This document shows positions 34,878-45,728 of a stretch of 64,000 nt of DNA, piece after piece (the first letter of the stretch is position 1; each line of letters opens with the position of its first letter). This DNA comes from Athripsodes cinereus. Lineage: Eukaryota > Arthropoda > Insecta > Trichoptera > Leptoceridae. A program made the position numbers and the translations under genes. The stretch lies in NCBI GenBank assembly GCA_947579605.1, contig OX388306.1:496001-560000 (forward strand), in the 5' to 3' direction. The notes beneath the pieces are model-generated. The model ran no database searches, was not told the DNA's origin, and saw nothing but the letters and a program-made list of their open reading frames with translations.

Positions 34878-37424
34878 ATAACATAATATGTTAACAATTA
34901 ACACACTCAACATGTGGACCAGCAAAGATTCCACTCTTACCAGAAATGTCTTAGTCTTGAGAAAAAAAGCAAAAGTTAAAATTTTCTAAAAAAAGTCAAA
35001 GTAAATTTAAAATTAAAAAAATCCATTTGAATAATAAATATAACAAATATATATTTACGCTCTTGTATTTTGTGTCCAGTATCGTACATCTATATATTAA
35101 TCAATAACATATTTATGAAGCACTAATTTGTATTTATATCTACAAAAATGAAAAATTATAGCTCGTTTATTGATTATAGAGCTTTAATAATCGACATTGT
35201 GTACATGATTTGCTTGAATCAGAGGAAGTTATGACCAACGAGCAACATATTATTGTATAAAGTAATTTCTTAGCATTGGATTTCTTATATAAGACAGTGT
35301 TAGCTTCATACTTCATTCTTTGTGCATGCAATATGTTTGGTGGTATTTAGAACAAATTATTTATGTTATGGACCTAACTAAAAAATACTTTTATTTATAA
35401 AATCCTACAATAATTCTATTTGGTTTACAGAACAATAGCATTTTGATGTAAGGATACCAAGATGCTTTAGTGTACTAATAAATAAAAACATGTAATACAT
35501 AGTTTTATGTTTTATCAGAAAGACGAATAAACCATTTTTTAAAATTGATTTGTTAAATATAAAGAGACCTATAAGAAAGTTGTGTGCAAAGGGCAAATGT
35601 ATATGTTTGTTTTAAAGCATGTTGATCTTTCATTGTAGATATTATATTATTGAATGAATTTTATTAAGTAATTTAAAATGAAGTGTTTCTAAGTTAATGC
35701 CGATACAATCAATGAAATACAAGTATATATTTTGTCATTTGTGTATACTATTCTTGAAGATAAATACCAATGTTTTATCACTATCACAAAAAATTCCTAA
35801 AAATGATTTATTCGGTTTTCTTAGAAGACGTGGTGATATAATATTATGATATAGAATATTGTTTTTTATGTACAACATATATATATTTTTACACTATTTA
35901 CTATTGCAAATAGAATAATATATATGTATGATATACCTATTAGTATAGTTTAGATGGAATATTGATAATAATTTTACTATGTCAACTAAAATATAATAAT
36001 CATGAAATATTTTATTATATTATTATATTACATATTTTGTATGTCTCAAAGAGAGTTGTAATATAAACAAAAAACTTCTTTTCCATTGTACAAATGCAAT
36101 GTTTTACTACTATAGATCCTGAGATTTTCTGAAAATTTGTAATCATTTTGTATTTTTGATACAAAAATCCAAATTTATCAACTTAAAAAATTATATTTTT
36201 GATGTGCCTATTTTAGAGTTTGTATGTAATTCAGTAAATCTGTATCCATCATAAAAATAAATATATTCAATGAATCATTATTGCACTATTAAAATAAGTT
36301 ATGTGAGCTTTACAAAATTAAGAAAGACTCAAAAAAAAATAAAAAAAATATTGAGTGTCCAGTTTCTTAACTCAACAAGTAGAAACGTCTTATATTCGAG
36401 AAATTGGCATTTTTCTAGTTTTAATATATTTATTATACTTCAAAAACACAACAGAAAGTGAAATATGCTTTATAATAAACTCATTGTTAAAGACGTACAT
36501 TGCCATTGTTTTGTTCAATTGTTAAACAATTCGAAATATCTATTTGTGGAATTGAAAATATGAACATTATTTTTTTCTATAACTAAAAATTTAATATTTA
36601 AAGGGAACCTTGTATTTTTTATAGTTATTTGTTTGTATAATTGAAAGAGTGGGGGCGTTGGTTGCATGTGTTACCAAATAAATAAAAAAAATTGACTTGT
36701 TGATTTACAAAACTGGACAGTTGATATTTTCAGATGATGATGGTGGTGTAATGTTATGAAAAACAATTTATTTGAAGGATTTTAAAACATTCAAAAGTCA
36801 TACAACTTATTTTTAAACTTGCAATGAATTCATATCAATTCTTGAAGTCGATTATCTGTACTTTCTTATTTTTTAGTGTTGTGTTAAAAATAATTTATAA
36901 AAATGATCAATTATTGTCATTTGATGTACATACATTTAAAAATGTAATTTATATACATTTATTTGATTGTTGTGTGTCTGTATGATTTGAAAAGAAGTTT
37001 ATTTGAATAAATAAAAAATAATGAGTTATGTAATATTTACAATGATCATATAGTGAGTTATTTTAAGAATTATTTAAATAATATTTAGAAAAAGTTATGT
37101 TTTACAAAAGTTTTTAATCATTATTGTGACAATGTGTAATTTGTTGGAGCTCAATAGCTCGAAAAGTTATTTTTTAATCGAAATGTGAGATTAAGATAAT
37201 CAATATAACTATGTTATATATTTTTTTGTTACAACTGTAGTATTGTCGTATTATTAAACTGTTGCATGTGTGTTACGAATTTAGTTTTTGTAATATTTTG
37301 TGTATAGCGTTATGTGATGAAAGACTATTCTAGAAAAGGAATAATATACCTTCATATTTATTTATTTCAATCAATACACGGCATTTGCCTTATTCAATAT
37401 TTATAAAATAAACATATAACAATT
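34878..37424. other. Very AT-rich intergenic, no gene seen
   Basis: 2.5 kb of AT-rich sequence with several AATAAA-like signals and only short frames (63 codons). No repeat boundary was recognised. Confidence 0.5.
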
Positions 37425-37700
37425 AGCAGTCTTCAATGAGGACAGTGGATGACCTGTTCAGGGTAGCACAGGACGGGGAGGTTTTCGCCGGAGTGATCGC
37501 CAACGTCGGGGGGACTTGACATGGCACAGAAAGAAGAATCTCCAATACAAAAATAAGAAATAACAATACTGATCTATCCTTGCGTACTTCTTTAGTTTCC
37601 TCCACATTTGTGCAATTTATTATACCTCCATGCATTTTTCTTACTCAATATACAGCTGTCATTAGAAATTTAAACCAAATAGTTCTCAGACATCCGCGAT
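37425..37700. pseudogene. Two non-LTR C-terminal fragments side by side
   Basis: 37440-37520 (+ strand) reads TVDDLFRVAQDGEVFAGVIA, the C-terminus of the family also found reversed at 1040-1415. 37568-37700 (reverse strand) is a decayed EVRKDRS/MHGGI piece of the 33589 family. They are separated by TTTCTTCTTTCTG. Confidence 0.6.
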
Positions 37701-37724
37701 TAATAATACTTACGTTTAATGCTT

Positions 37725-38266
37725 GGAATTCTACTACCTGAACACCGACACAGTGAATAATTAAATGCTTTCCTTTCCTGGAATAGTCTTTTGGGTATTT
37801 AGATCTTAGGTTTTTTTTTATTTTTCGTTATTTCTGCATGAGATATAATCTTGTGTGTTGTAATTTTTAACATAAACCAATGTCATGTGATACAAAATAT
37901 TTATTTGGGTTATTATATAAGTATATAATTTATGTTTTATACGTGTTTATTGAAATAATGTCCAATACCTATATAATTATTATTACTGATATATATTTTA
38001 TTTAAAAAAATATATATATATGTAGGAGCAAAAATACACCATGTTATGAAATATCATTTTTCAGAATTCATTTTTTTAGCTCAACTTACCAATAGGAGTT
38101 ATTTTTATGTATACAAAATGAGCAGTTTATTTTTATTCAATAGCAAAATTTATTTTAAATTCTAACTGTTGTGACAATCTTGTAATTAACAAACTTGTTT
38201 GACTTCAGGAAAGGACATTAAATATAATAGTTTTTATTGAATTTCTCCAAATCACAAAAATGTGTT
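37725..38266. other. AT-rich intergenic with one shared motif
   Basis: 37728-37760 carries the complement of TTCACTGTGTCGGTGTT, also at 713-745 and inside 24338-24400. Otherwise AT-rich. A TTTGACTTCAG acceptor-like site lies near 38208. Confidence 0.4.
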
Positions 38267-38386
38267 ATGGAAGATTTCGAAACTCAGCGACAAATTTACA
38301 ATGAATTGCTGAAAGATGTTAATAAAATTAATATCAATACATTGTTTGCAAAACATCTGAAGAAATATATTTTGGAAAAGAGATAA
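38267..38386 (+). CDS. Small ORF of unknown function (39 aa)
   Basis: ATG to TAA, encoding a charged, alpha-helical-looking peptide (MEDFETQRQIYNELLKDVNK at its start; AKHLKKYILEKR at its end). Amino-acid use is unlike random AT-rich frames, and AATAAA follows at about 38405. The frame stays open about 30 codons upstream to a TAG, so it could be a final exon rather than a complete gene, but no strong acceptor is placed in frame. I do not recognise it. It may be a chance ORF. Confidence 0.3.
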   Translation: MEDFETQRQIYNELLKDVNKININTLFAKHLKKYILEKR

Positions 38387-38820
38387 TGATAAACTATTTT
38401 TCTAAATAAAATTATATAGCTCAACTTAACCCCTAAAACCAGCACCTGGTTGTGTCTGGGGTTGTAAAATTCACCCTCAAGTATTTAATTTTATTTGTTG
38501 CTCTTATTATAGTCTAACATTGTATATTACTCATATTTTATATAATATTACATGTAGTGTTTTTCTTATTATTATGTTGTGTTGTTTTTTATAATGTCAT
38601 ATTGAGATTTTATTAATAGTAATGTTTTATACTTGATTGTATTTTGAAAATAAATACCTACTATATTATATATTAATAACAGTTTGTTTTTATCACAAGT
38701 GAATCAAAGAAATATCTCGTGAATTCTGAGAGAGATTGCAGAACTAGAACTATTGATTATCTTTCTTGACATGTGATTCCAATTCCATTTATCAATCTAT
38801 GCCATCTGTAACTTTTTTAG
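38387..38820. other. Probable intron or upstream region of the next gene
   Basis: AT-rich; ends in the pyrimidine-rich acceptor CTGTAACTTTTTTAG at 38820. A TTG-initiated frame runs through the junction and is not evidence for a start here. Confidence 0.4.
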
Positions 38821-39726
38821 TATCTTGTGAGACGACAGAAGGCTGGTGGGCCAATCCAGAAGATGATGACAAAATCAAGTTGCAAATCTGTGTGTTGAAA
38901 TACTTGGTTTTGTGTAATCAGAGGTTACGTGAAAGCGGCAATGGATACAAATCTCCCAGGAAGAAATTATCCAGGCTCAATGAGCCCCAAACCCACGTAG
39001 GACAAGGGGAGAAGTTTGTTAGTCTGCTGGCTACCACATTTGTGAGATATGTTATGAAAGTAAGTATTCGTAAAACATAATCATCCTCAATTAAGTAATG
39101 AGTTTTGTCACCCATCCTAAACACCTTATTGTTGTGCAGCGGAAAGGATAACCAGCTTATTTATTATAAGCAATCAGACTGATGGCTACTCCATTTGCAG
39201 TAAATACAATGACTATATCTGTACTCCGGAACGAAACAACACTATCTCAATGGACGCAATTTCTCAGTATGGCCGTTCAAAGTTTTTTTAACAAAATTTT
39301 ATTTGCTTCTCACATGTTAGTCAACACGATATTACTCTTAAAAATTATTGCGAATGATTGCTATTTATCACAGCTCACACATTTTTGAATAATTTCACAA
39401 TATTGCATTAAAATGGCGTTGTTTTGCTTTAACAAAAATTTTACGTGTTTTTTTTTTATTTCAAAATATAACTCGCTTTCAAGACAGATGAATATGTCAT
39501 TTAAAAAAGCATAACAAGGACTACAATACTATGTTTATAAGTGACTTAGGCCGAAATTTGACATGGTGTAGTTTCGCTCCAACGTACACATATATTTTTA
39601 AATAAAATCCACTCGTAAATGAATCTGTGTTCCATCTCTCTGCACGTTTGTACCCATTGCACACTATCTGTATTCTGTAAGAAGGATATGCACAAGGCAA
39701 TAAGAGAATTTATTGATTTTGAATAA
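38821..39726 (+). CDS. 3' end of an unidentified protein gene, two exons (partial)
   Basis: Exon 38821-39060 follows the acceptor CTGTAACTTTTTTAG and ends in an exact donor, AAA|GTAAGT. It reads EGWWANPEDDDKIKLQICVL, then KYLVLCNQRLRESG, SPRKKLSRLNEPQTHVGQG and KFVSLLATTFVRYVMK. The last exon, 39682-39726 (acceptor TATTCTGTAAG), joins in phase 0 and adds KDMHKAIREFIDFE and TAA. AATAAA signals follow at 39722 and 39769. Mixed charged and hydrophobic helices suggest a soluble protein. The first exon needs one base from an upstream exon, which was not found, so the 5' part is missing or lies beyond long introns. The intron carries the miniature element 39225-39581. Not recognised. A degraded gene or pseudogene is possible, though both junctions and the frame are intact. 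Confidence 0.55.
39225..39581. mobile_element. Miniature element, GGAGCGAAACTACAC family, in an intron
   Basis: Ends CCGGAACGAAACAACACTAT and ATGGTGTAGTTTCGCTCC. Interior blocks (TATTTGCTTCTCACATGTTA, AAAATGGCGTTGTTTTGCT) match 18798-19165. Confidence 0.75.
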
Positions 39727-40476
39727 ATTTATTGCTCACAATATTAATTATAATGATGTATATCTTGAATAAAATGAATAATAATAATAATATTATTTAA
39801 AAATAAACATTATCGAATAATTCACAGTTTGATCTCAGTCAAATTATACTTAATTGATAATTAGTCAACTTTATAATAATATGAATATTTATATATTTTC
39901 ATTATGCCATTACTCGACTCCTCATTCTTTTTTCTCAACTACTTAACACATATTCAAATCTCTTAGAATAAATAATATGTCTATGTATAGACACATAACC
40001 AGATCAAATACAATATAATAATGCGTCAGACAAATCACTTAGTCTTGTCACAAAGCACTCAGACCCTTTGTGGTCACCATTCACCCGTGTCTAATAATTA
40101 ATCTAATCACCCTTAAACGCTCCTCCCTGTGGCACAGGGCAGAAGCCAGTCTCCTCCACTCAAAGCGTCTTTGTGCTAATTGAATCAGCTATTCCCACAG
40201 CATTCCTAACACTCTGTTGTTCATAGAAACAAGGTATTATTAAAAATGGGCGTGCAAGCCGCCAGAATACTTGTGGATGAAAGAACAGTGTTCTCTTTCG
40301 CTGATAAACGTTCTCAATAAAATACGACTCAGTCAGGACCATTGTATCTCCAGTATTATGGGGGCTGCAGTTCACCATTCATTGTTAATAGAAAATAAAT
40401 ATTGCAATAAATATAATTTCAAAACCAACATTGATTCTCTCCATCATATTTCATTTAAGATTTGACTGTTTCCAAA
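39727..40476. other. Intergenic after the two-exon gene
   Basis: AATAAA at 39769 is the likely end signal of the preceding gene. The rest is AT-rich with no gene seen. GTGGCACAGGGCAGAAGCCA at 40129 has a diverged inverted partner near 46930 (GGCTGGTTTCTGCCCTGTGC), a dispersed repeat. Confidence 0.4.
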
Positions 40477-40926
40477 ATATTGTTGTTGCATATTCAAAAA
40501 GGGACATGTAAATTTACAAATGTTTTGACATTTCTAGAACTGCTTACAATGACATCATAACCATTTTATAAATTCTTACAGGGGCGTAGCCAGGGGGAGG
40601 GTTTTGGGGGTTCAAACCCCCCCCCCCCCCCCCGAAAAGTTAAGATATCAACATCAATAATCAATTTTTTTACATATTTTATATAATATAAAGATTATTG
40701 CATGCACTTTCAGAAGTTTTATTTTCTTGAACCCCCCCCCAGAAATTAAAACCTGGCTGTGCCCGTGAATTCTTAGTTTCAAACATTAAAATTCAATACA
40801 TAAAGAATAATATAAATAAAAGTCCAAACAACAATTTTAATGCCATAATGAACAGTTGTTTAAGAGTAGGTATGCCTAAATTAAAATGTCCGCACATGTC
40901 TCTTTTTGAATATGCAACGACGATAT
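40477..40926. mobile_element. Miniature element, CGTCGTTGCATATTC family, interrupted by a hAT insertion
   Basis: Ends ATTGTTGTTGCATATTC and TTTTGAATATGCAACGACGA. Its body is split by the 189-bp insertion at 40579-40767; the two halves together correspond to the intact copies. Confidence 0.8.
40579..40767. mobile_element. hAT-type miniature element (189 bp) with exact 8-bp duplication
   Basis: Ends CAGGGGCGTAGCCAGG and CCTGGCTGTGCCCGTG. Flanks are AATTCTTA on both sides (40571-40578 and 40768-40775). The intact relatives at 15030 and 31163 provide the empty site. A C-run of about 20 bases lies near its left end. Confidence 0.85.
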
Positions 40927-41410
40927 ACTTTTATAGATCTAAAAAGAAAGAATATTTTTGTACACTTAAATAAAAAAAACTATTTTATAAACAACAGTCC
41001 AAATATTATTCTTATTATACATTTAAATTATATATAAAACTGTTTATATATTCTCCAACAGTCTGCATATAAGTATTAAATATTTCTAAAATTTTATTTC
41101 CCTTCTTTTAATTAAATTAAACAAGGGATCGAAAACAATATTTCCACAAAATAATAATAACTAAATGAACTAATTGATTGATTGAGTTGACTTTTATTTT
41201 GTAAAACTCCATATTAATTTATAGAAATAAACACAAACTGTTTGATATATTTAGATAATAAAAAATGAAACACTGTAAACTTTCACTTATTGTTTAACAA
41301 TTTTTTTTTATTATCTAAATATAAAAAATGAACTTTCATAGTGTTTCCTCTTCGAAAATAGAAAAGTTATTAAACTGTTTGAGTTTTACTTTTTTCAATA
41401 CTAAGTACAG
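40927..41410. other. AT-rich intergenic, inverted repeat flank
   Basis: AACAATTTTTTTTTATTATC and GATAATAAAAAATG pieces at 41250-41330 form an imperfect inverted repeat near the start of the tandem array. No gene seen. Confidence 0.4.
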
Positions 41411-41975
41411 TGACCTGGTTTCGACTAACAAAGTCATTGTCAGACTCTAGCAGTTTAACAAAGTCATTGTCAGACTCTAGAAGTTTAACAAAGACATTGT
41501 CAGACTCTAGCAGTTTAACAAAGTCATTGTCAGACTCTAGCAGTTTAACAAAGTCATTGTCAGACTCTAGCAGTTTAACAAAGTCATTGTCAGACTCTAG
41601 CAGTTTAACAAAGTCATTGTCAGACTCTGGCAGTTTAACAAAGTCATTGTCAGATTCTAGCAGTTTAACAAAGTCATTGTCAGACTCTAGTAGTTTAACT
41701 AAGTCATTGTCAGACTCTAGCAGTTTAACAAAGTCATTGTCAGACTCTAGCAGTTTAACAAAGTCATTGTCAGACTCTAGCAGTTTAACAAAGTCATTGT
41801 CAGACTCTGGCAGTTTAACAAAGTCATTGTCAGATTCTAGCAGTTTAACAAAGTCATTGTCAGACTCTAGTAGTTTAACTAAGTCATTGTCAGACTCTAG
41901 CAGTTTAACAAAGTCATTGTCAGACTCTAGCAGTTTAACAAAGTCATTGTCAGACTCTAGCAGTTTGACAAGTCT
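41411..41975. repeat. 30-bp tandem array, 18-19 units, with 180-bp higher-order repeat
   Basis: Unit: AACAAAGTCATTGTCAGACT plus CTAGCAGTTT. Variants (CTGG for CTAG, GATTCT for GACTCT, TAGTTTAACT) recur in the same order, so 41581-41760 and 41761-41940 are identical 180-bp blocks of six units. 30 is a multiple of three, so a 189-codon serine/leucine-rich frame runs through it, but this is a by-product. The array begins at CCTGGTTTCGACTAACAAAG, which with the first unit forms a member of the hammerhead-like hairpin family on the reverse strand. The array looks like an expansion of one arm of that hairpin. Confidence 0.95.
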
Positions 41976-42022
41976 TTAAGTAATTCTAATGTTTGTACAT
42001 TCACAGAGTGAAAATTCATGAT

Positions 42023-42177
42023 TACAAATATCAATATTTATAAACACAGTTAATTTTTCACTATTTTTTTAATAAAACTTGAGCGCTTTCGTCAAAAGCT
42101 CAGTTTGACATTATCAAGAGGAATATATAAAAAAAATAGTGAAAAACTAACTGCGTTTATTAATATTGATATTTGTA
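42023..42177. repeat. Inverted repeat around a hammerhead-like hairpin
   Basis: Arms of about 48 bp (42023-42070 and 42130-42177; ACAAATATCAATATTTATAA against its near-complement). The centre on the reverse strand reads CCTC, TTGATAA, T, stem GTCAAA/TTTGAC, GAAAGCGCTC. The left flank is shared with 20770. Confidence 0.7.
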
Positions 42178-42633
42178 GACTTTGTTAATTTGAAATGTGT
42201 TTATTTTCATAAATTAAATTAACTAAATAGTCATTTTCGCTACTTTTCTCTAGCTCCTTTAATAATATTGCACTTTTTACAATATTTTAATGAAAAAAAC
42301 AATCCATCAAAATTGTAAATTGAATTCTTGTGATTAAAACAATAAATTGTGATGAACATATTGTATACATTTTTTGTCATTATTCTTAGGAGGTTTATTA
42401 TTTCTGTTATTTACTTACAAATAAATATATATTAAATTATTTTTTGTTTAGATTAGTAACAGATCGCTATTGCCAGTATAAAGTTAAACAAACTTCACTT
42501 GCTGATAATCTGTGAAATATATTTTAATACTTAGATTTACTGTTTTTGTGTTTTCAAACAAAAGAAAACCTTAAAAGTTTTAATTGTACAAAAATAAACC
42601 ATGCCTCAAATATTTCAACTGGTTCAATTAGTT
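42178..42633. other. AT-rich intergenic, no gene seen
   Basis: No frame, repeat boundary or signal recognised. Confidence 0.5.
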
Positions 42634-42641
42634 TATTAGAC

Positions 42642-42826
42642 CAGTGGTTCCCAAACTATGCAAATATTGAGTGGGCCCTGAGCATTAAGTAGTTCCATAA
42701 CTCATTACTATAAAATCTGAGCTTTACCAATATTTATGACCTCTTTTCTCTAAGCTAAAAGGTGGGTCCCAAGATTGGAAATTTTTGTTAGATGGGTCGG
42801 AGCCTAGTCAACTTTGGGAACCACTG
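42642..42826. mobile_element. hAT-type miniature element (185 bp) with exact 8-bp duplication
   Basis: Ends CAGTGGTTCCCAAACT and CTTTGGGAACCACTG. Flanked on both sides by TATTAGAC (42634-42641 and 42827-42834). No transposase. Confidence 0.9.
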
Positions 42827-44259
42827 TATTAGACAATTATTGCAATATTTTTAAGAGCTAAAATAATTAATATGTTATACTATACAGAGAGGAATGCTTT
42901 AATATACTTGGTTTCCTTAATTAGGTATATAAACTCTTTTATCCGTGGCAGTGGTTCGTAATATAAATAAATTTACTTATACTGAAAATTCTTTACTAAT
43001 CTTTTATACACATACACAATGTTTCAATTATATTCATAATTTCAGCGTAGCACATTCAAAACGGATCTGGCGAGCTATTTATCTATAATATTTTAATTCA
43101 TTCTTTACTGTACATTGATCACAAACAATTCCATAGAAGATATACATTCAAATTAAATACAAGCAATATACAAAGAACGAGTTTATCGCAAAGGCGCAAT
43201 CTCTTCCAACTAACTTAACTAAACTTAAATTGAAAGTAAATTGCAAACACAAAGCCTCAATATTTTAATAATTTTACTTCCTTCTTTTTTGAGGCAAGGC
43301 ACCCGACATCGAGCGAATTGTGATTTTTCTAATCAATTAATTGATTGATTTAGTTTTGTGATATTCACTAGTGAGATTTTATGTGTTGATTTTTAACTAA
43401 AATTAAATAAGTCTAGATTTGTAGAAAATACGGTATTTTTTCAGATTTTGTGAACATATCTAAATGTACATTATTTTTAATTATTTTTATGTAGATATTT
43501 AGTATTTGTGCATTGCCGTAAAATGAAATAAGAAGAATAATATTCAGTATTTCACCTGGATAATAAGAATCCGATGGAATTTTGTGGATTTTTAAGCACA
43601 AAATTAATTATTCGCATATTTCAAGCGCGTTTGACATGTCACAAATATACTCAAATTTTAAGTTTGACTGATTTAGGTTAGGGTTTGTCTAGAAATTTTA
43701 TGCAAAAGCACATTTATTCACGCAATTATATAGTTTGTCACATAATATCTTGGGTGAAAAACTATATAATTACGTGAATATAAGTAGAAAATTTGTAAAT
43801 TTAATTTTGATACGTTCACCTTATTTGAAATTTTACCTAAAATATAAATACAATATCCTAAAAATAAAATATAGTCCTAAATTTTTTGTAATTTGAAGGA
43901 AAGTTGTGATAAAGTTTAAGATTCAATGTAGAATAATTAATGATTTGAATGTTGATTATAAAAAAAAAAAAAAAGTTTTTTAATTGTTGTTTGAATGTCA
44001 CATCAATAATGTGAATCCTAGAAACACATTACATATTTTTAATAGGAAATCATTTCTTTATATAATGATTGATTCTGAAAACTTATTTACTACTACTACT
44101 AACACAATAATAATGATAAATTAATAATACATTAAACACTGGAAAACATATAGTTAATTAAAACTGTTATTTGCAAGTAGAAAACTTCAATAAAAAGTAT
44201 TGTATATACCTACCTAATATTTAAAAAAATTAGAATATTTACTAATTTTAAATTGTTTA
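42827..44259. other. AT-rich intergenic with a retrotransposon tail
   Basis: 43090-43225 is another copy of the TTTACTGTACATTGATC...CAATCTCTTCCAACTAAC tail of the 32745 family. The rest has no gene seen. Confidence 0.45.
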
Positions 44260-44595
44260 ACTGGATTTGGGCACAATGCGCAAATGACCAAACCAATTAA
44301 AGATTTCGATTAAAGAATCACAATATTTACACGATGCAACATTGTGCAAAATCTAATCGCAATTACTTCTATGATTTGCATCAAGTGTTTCTCGATTGGT
44401 AGACCTTACAGTGTGAATGTCAAAAGTGGTGCACGTTGACCATTGACACCGAAAGTGATCACTCAATCAATCTAGAACCAATTTGTAAGCATAGGAAAGC
44501 CTTTCTCACTTCCTCCGATTAGATTAAGCATAATGTTACATCGTGCAAACATGATTCTCCAATGGAGATATCTGATTGATTTTTAATAATGTAAA
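44260..44595. mobile_element. Fold-back repeat, third copy of the 8389 family
   Basis: Ends GATGCAACATTGTGCAAAAT and ATAATGTTACATCGTGCAAA, inverted; inner AAGTGATCACTCAATCAATC block shared with the other copies. Confidence 0.6.
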
Positions 44596-44689
44596 AAACT
44601 GGGAAGATATTGAGTTTTAATGGTGGAAGATAGAAATATTGCTAGGTATCAGTATGAAACACTAAATAAGAAATTAAATCATCCGACAA

Positions 44690-44830
44690 AAGAAAAAAGT
44701 CACCAACATTGTTGATAAAGTCTCCAAGCTAAAATGGCAATGGGTACGTAATTTGAAATTCTTGAATGGAGACTGTAGGTTGACAGAAGAAATGAGGGAA
44801 TATTGTATACTGCATCCACTCCCGTGATAT
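44690..44830 (+). pseudogene. Possible reverse transcriptase tail fragment
   Basis: One frame reads VDKVSKLKWQWVRN, resembling the LKWxWAGH block after the reverse transcriptase domain of some insect non-LTR elements. It is short and damaged, so it is a weak call. Confidence 0.3.
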
Positions 44831-45728
44831 GAATTTAAAATTTTGTGCACAATCATTTAAACAGCCTTCGTCTCTCCACAGCTGGACACAGGCATCTTCA
44901 AGAATTATCAATTATTTTCTGTCTCTAGAGACACAAACTCATTTATATCCTAACACTTGTACAATGATAATTTTTGAACAACTAATGTTTGCTAATCCAC
45001 AATATTGTAAAAGAGTGCTGTTTATGTGATGGAATAAATAAAACAAAATGCCATCAGCCTAAACCTTTCTAACTCTCCTGATGCTTCTCTAAGTCTTTCT
45101 ATGATCTCTACACCAGAATTTCAGATGTCCATCTACCGTCCTCTTTTCTAACTAATGTGATTAATCCATTGTCATTTCAGCTACGAGACTAACAGCTCTA
45201 TATACACAACACTTTAGTGGTTATATTTATATAAATAAGATGATTTGTAGGATGAATTGTGCCAAGCTGACATTAATAAAACAACAAAAATATGATAATC
45301 CCACATTATTTTTTTACATCAATATGATTTGTGACTTAACAAATTTGAAACTTTGAGATGACCTACTTTCCTACTATTGAGAGCGAGTGTATAGAATATT
45401 CTGGCAAGAATGTCTGCAGGCATTTAATTTGAAGGCAGAACCGTAAAATATTGTTTGTAACTGAATGTATGGCTAATGACATTATAAACTTCTTGCAGAT
45501 ATAAATAATGAATGTTGAAGAAAAATCTTTTTACTACCAAATACCTCTCAGTATAACACCATTTCCTTATGTACTTATATTATTCTTTATACTTATTTAA
45601 TATGTTTACTTACAACTAAATAAAAAGGACCACTATGCACTATCAATATAGCCATATATAGCCCAACACACACACACACTTGATATAAACTATATTACAT
45701 ACTATGTGTAACATATTGTTGTGATAAG
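44831..45728. other. 3' flank of ING copy B
   Basis: No gene seen. ATTAAA on the reverse strand at about 45597 is a possible polyadenylation signal for ING copy B. A short CA run lies at 45666-45680. Confidence 0.4.

Noticed and set aside
41411..41975. CRISPR-like appearance of regularly repeated units
   Set aside because: Units are contiguous with no unique spacers, and the sequence is eukaryotic.
41410..41979. 189-codon serine/leucine-rich repeat ORF on the + strand
   Set aside because: It is only the 30-bp tandem array read in one frame. Thirty is divisible by three, so an open frame is automatic. There is no start context, splice site or conserved flanking coding.
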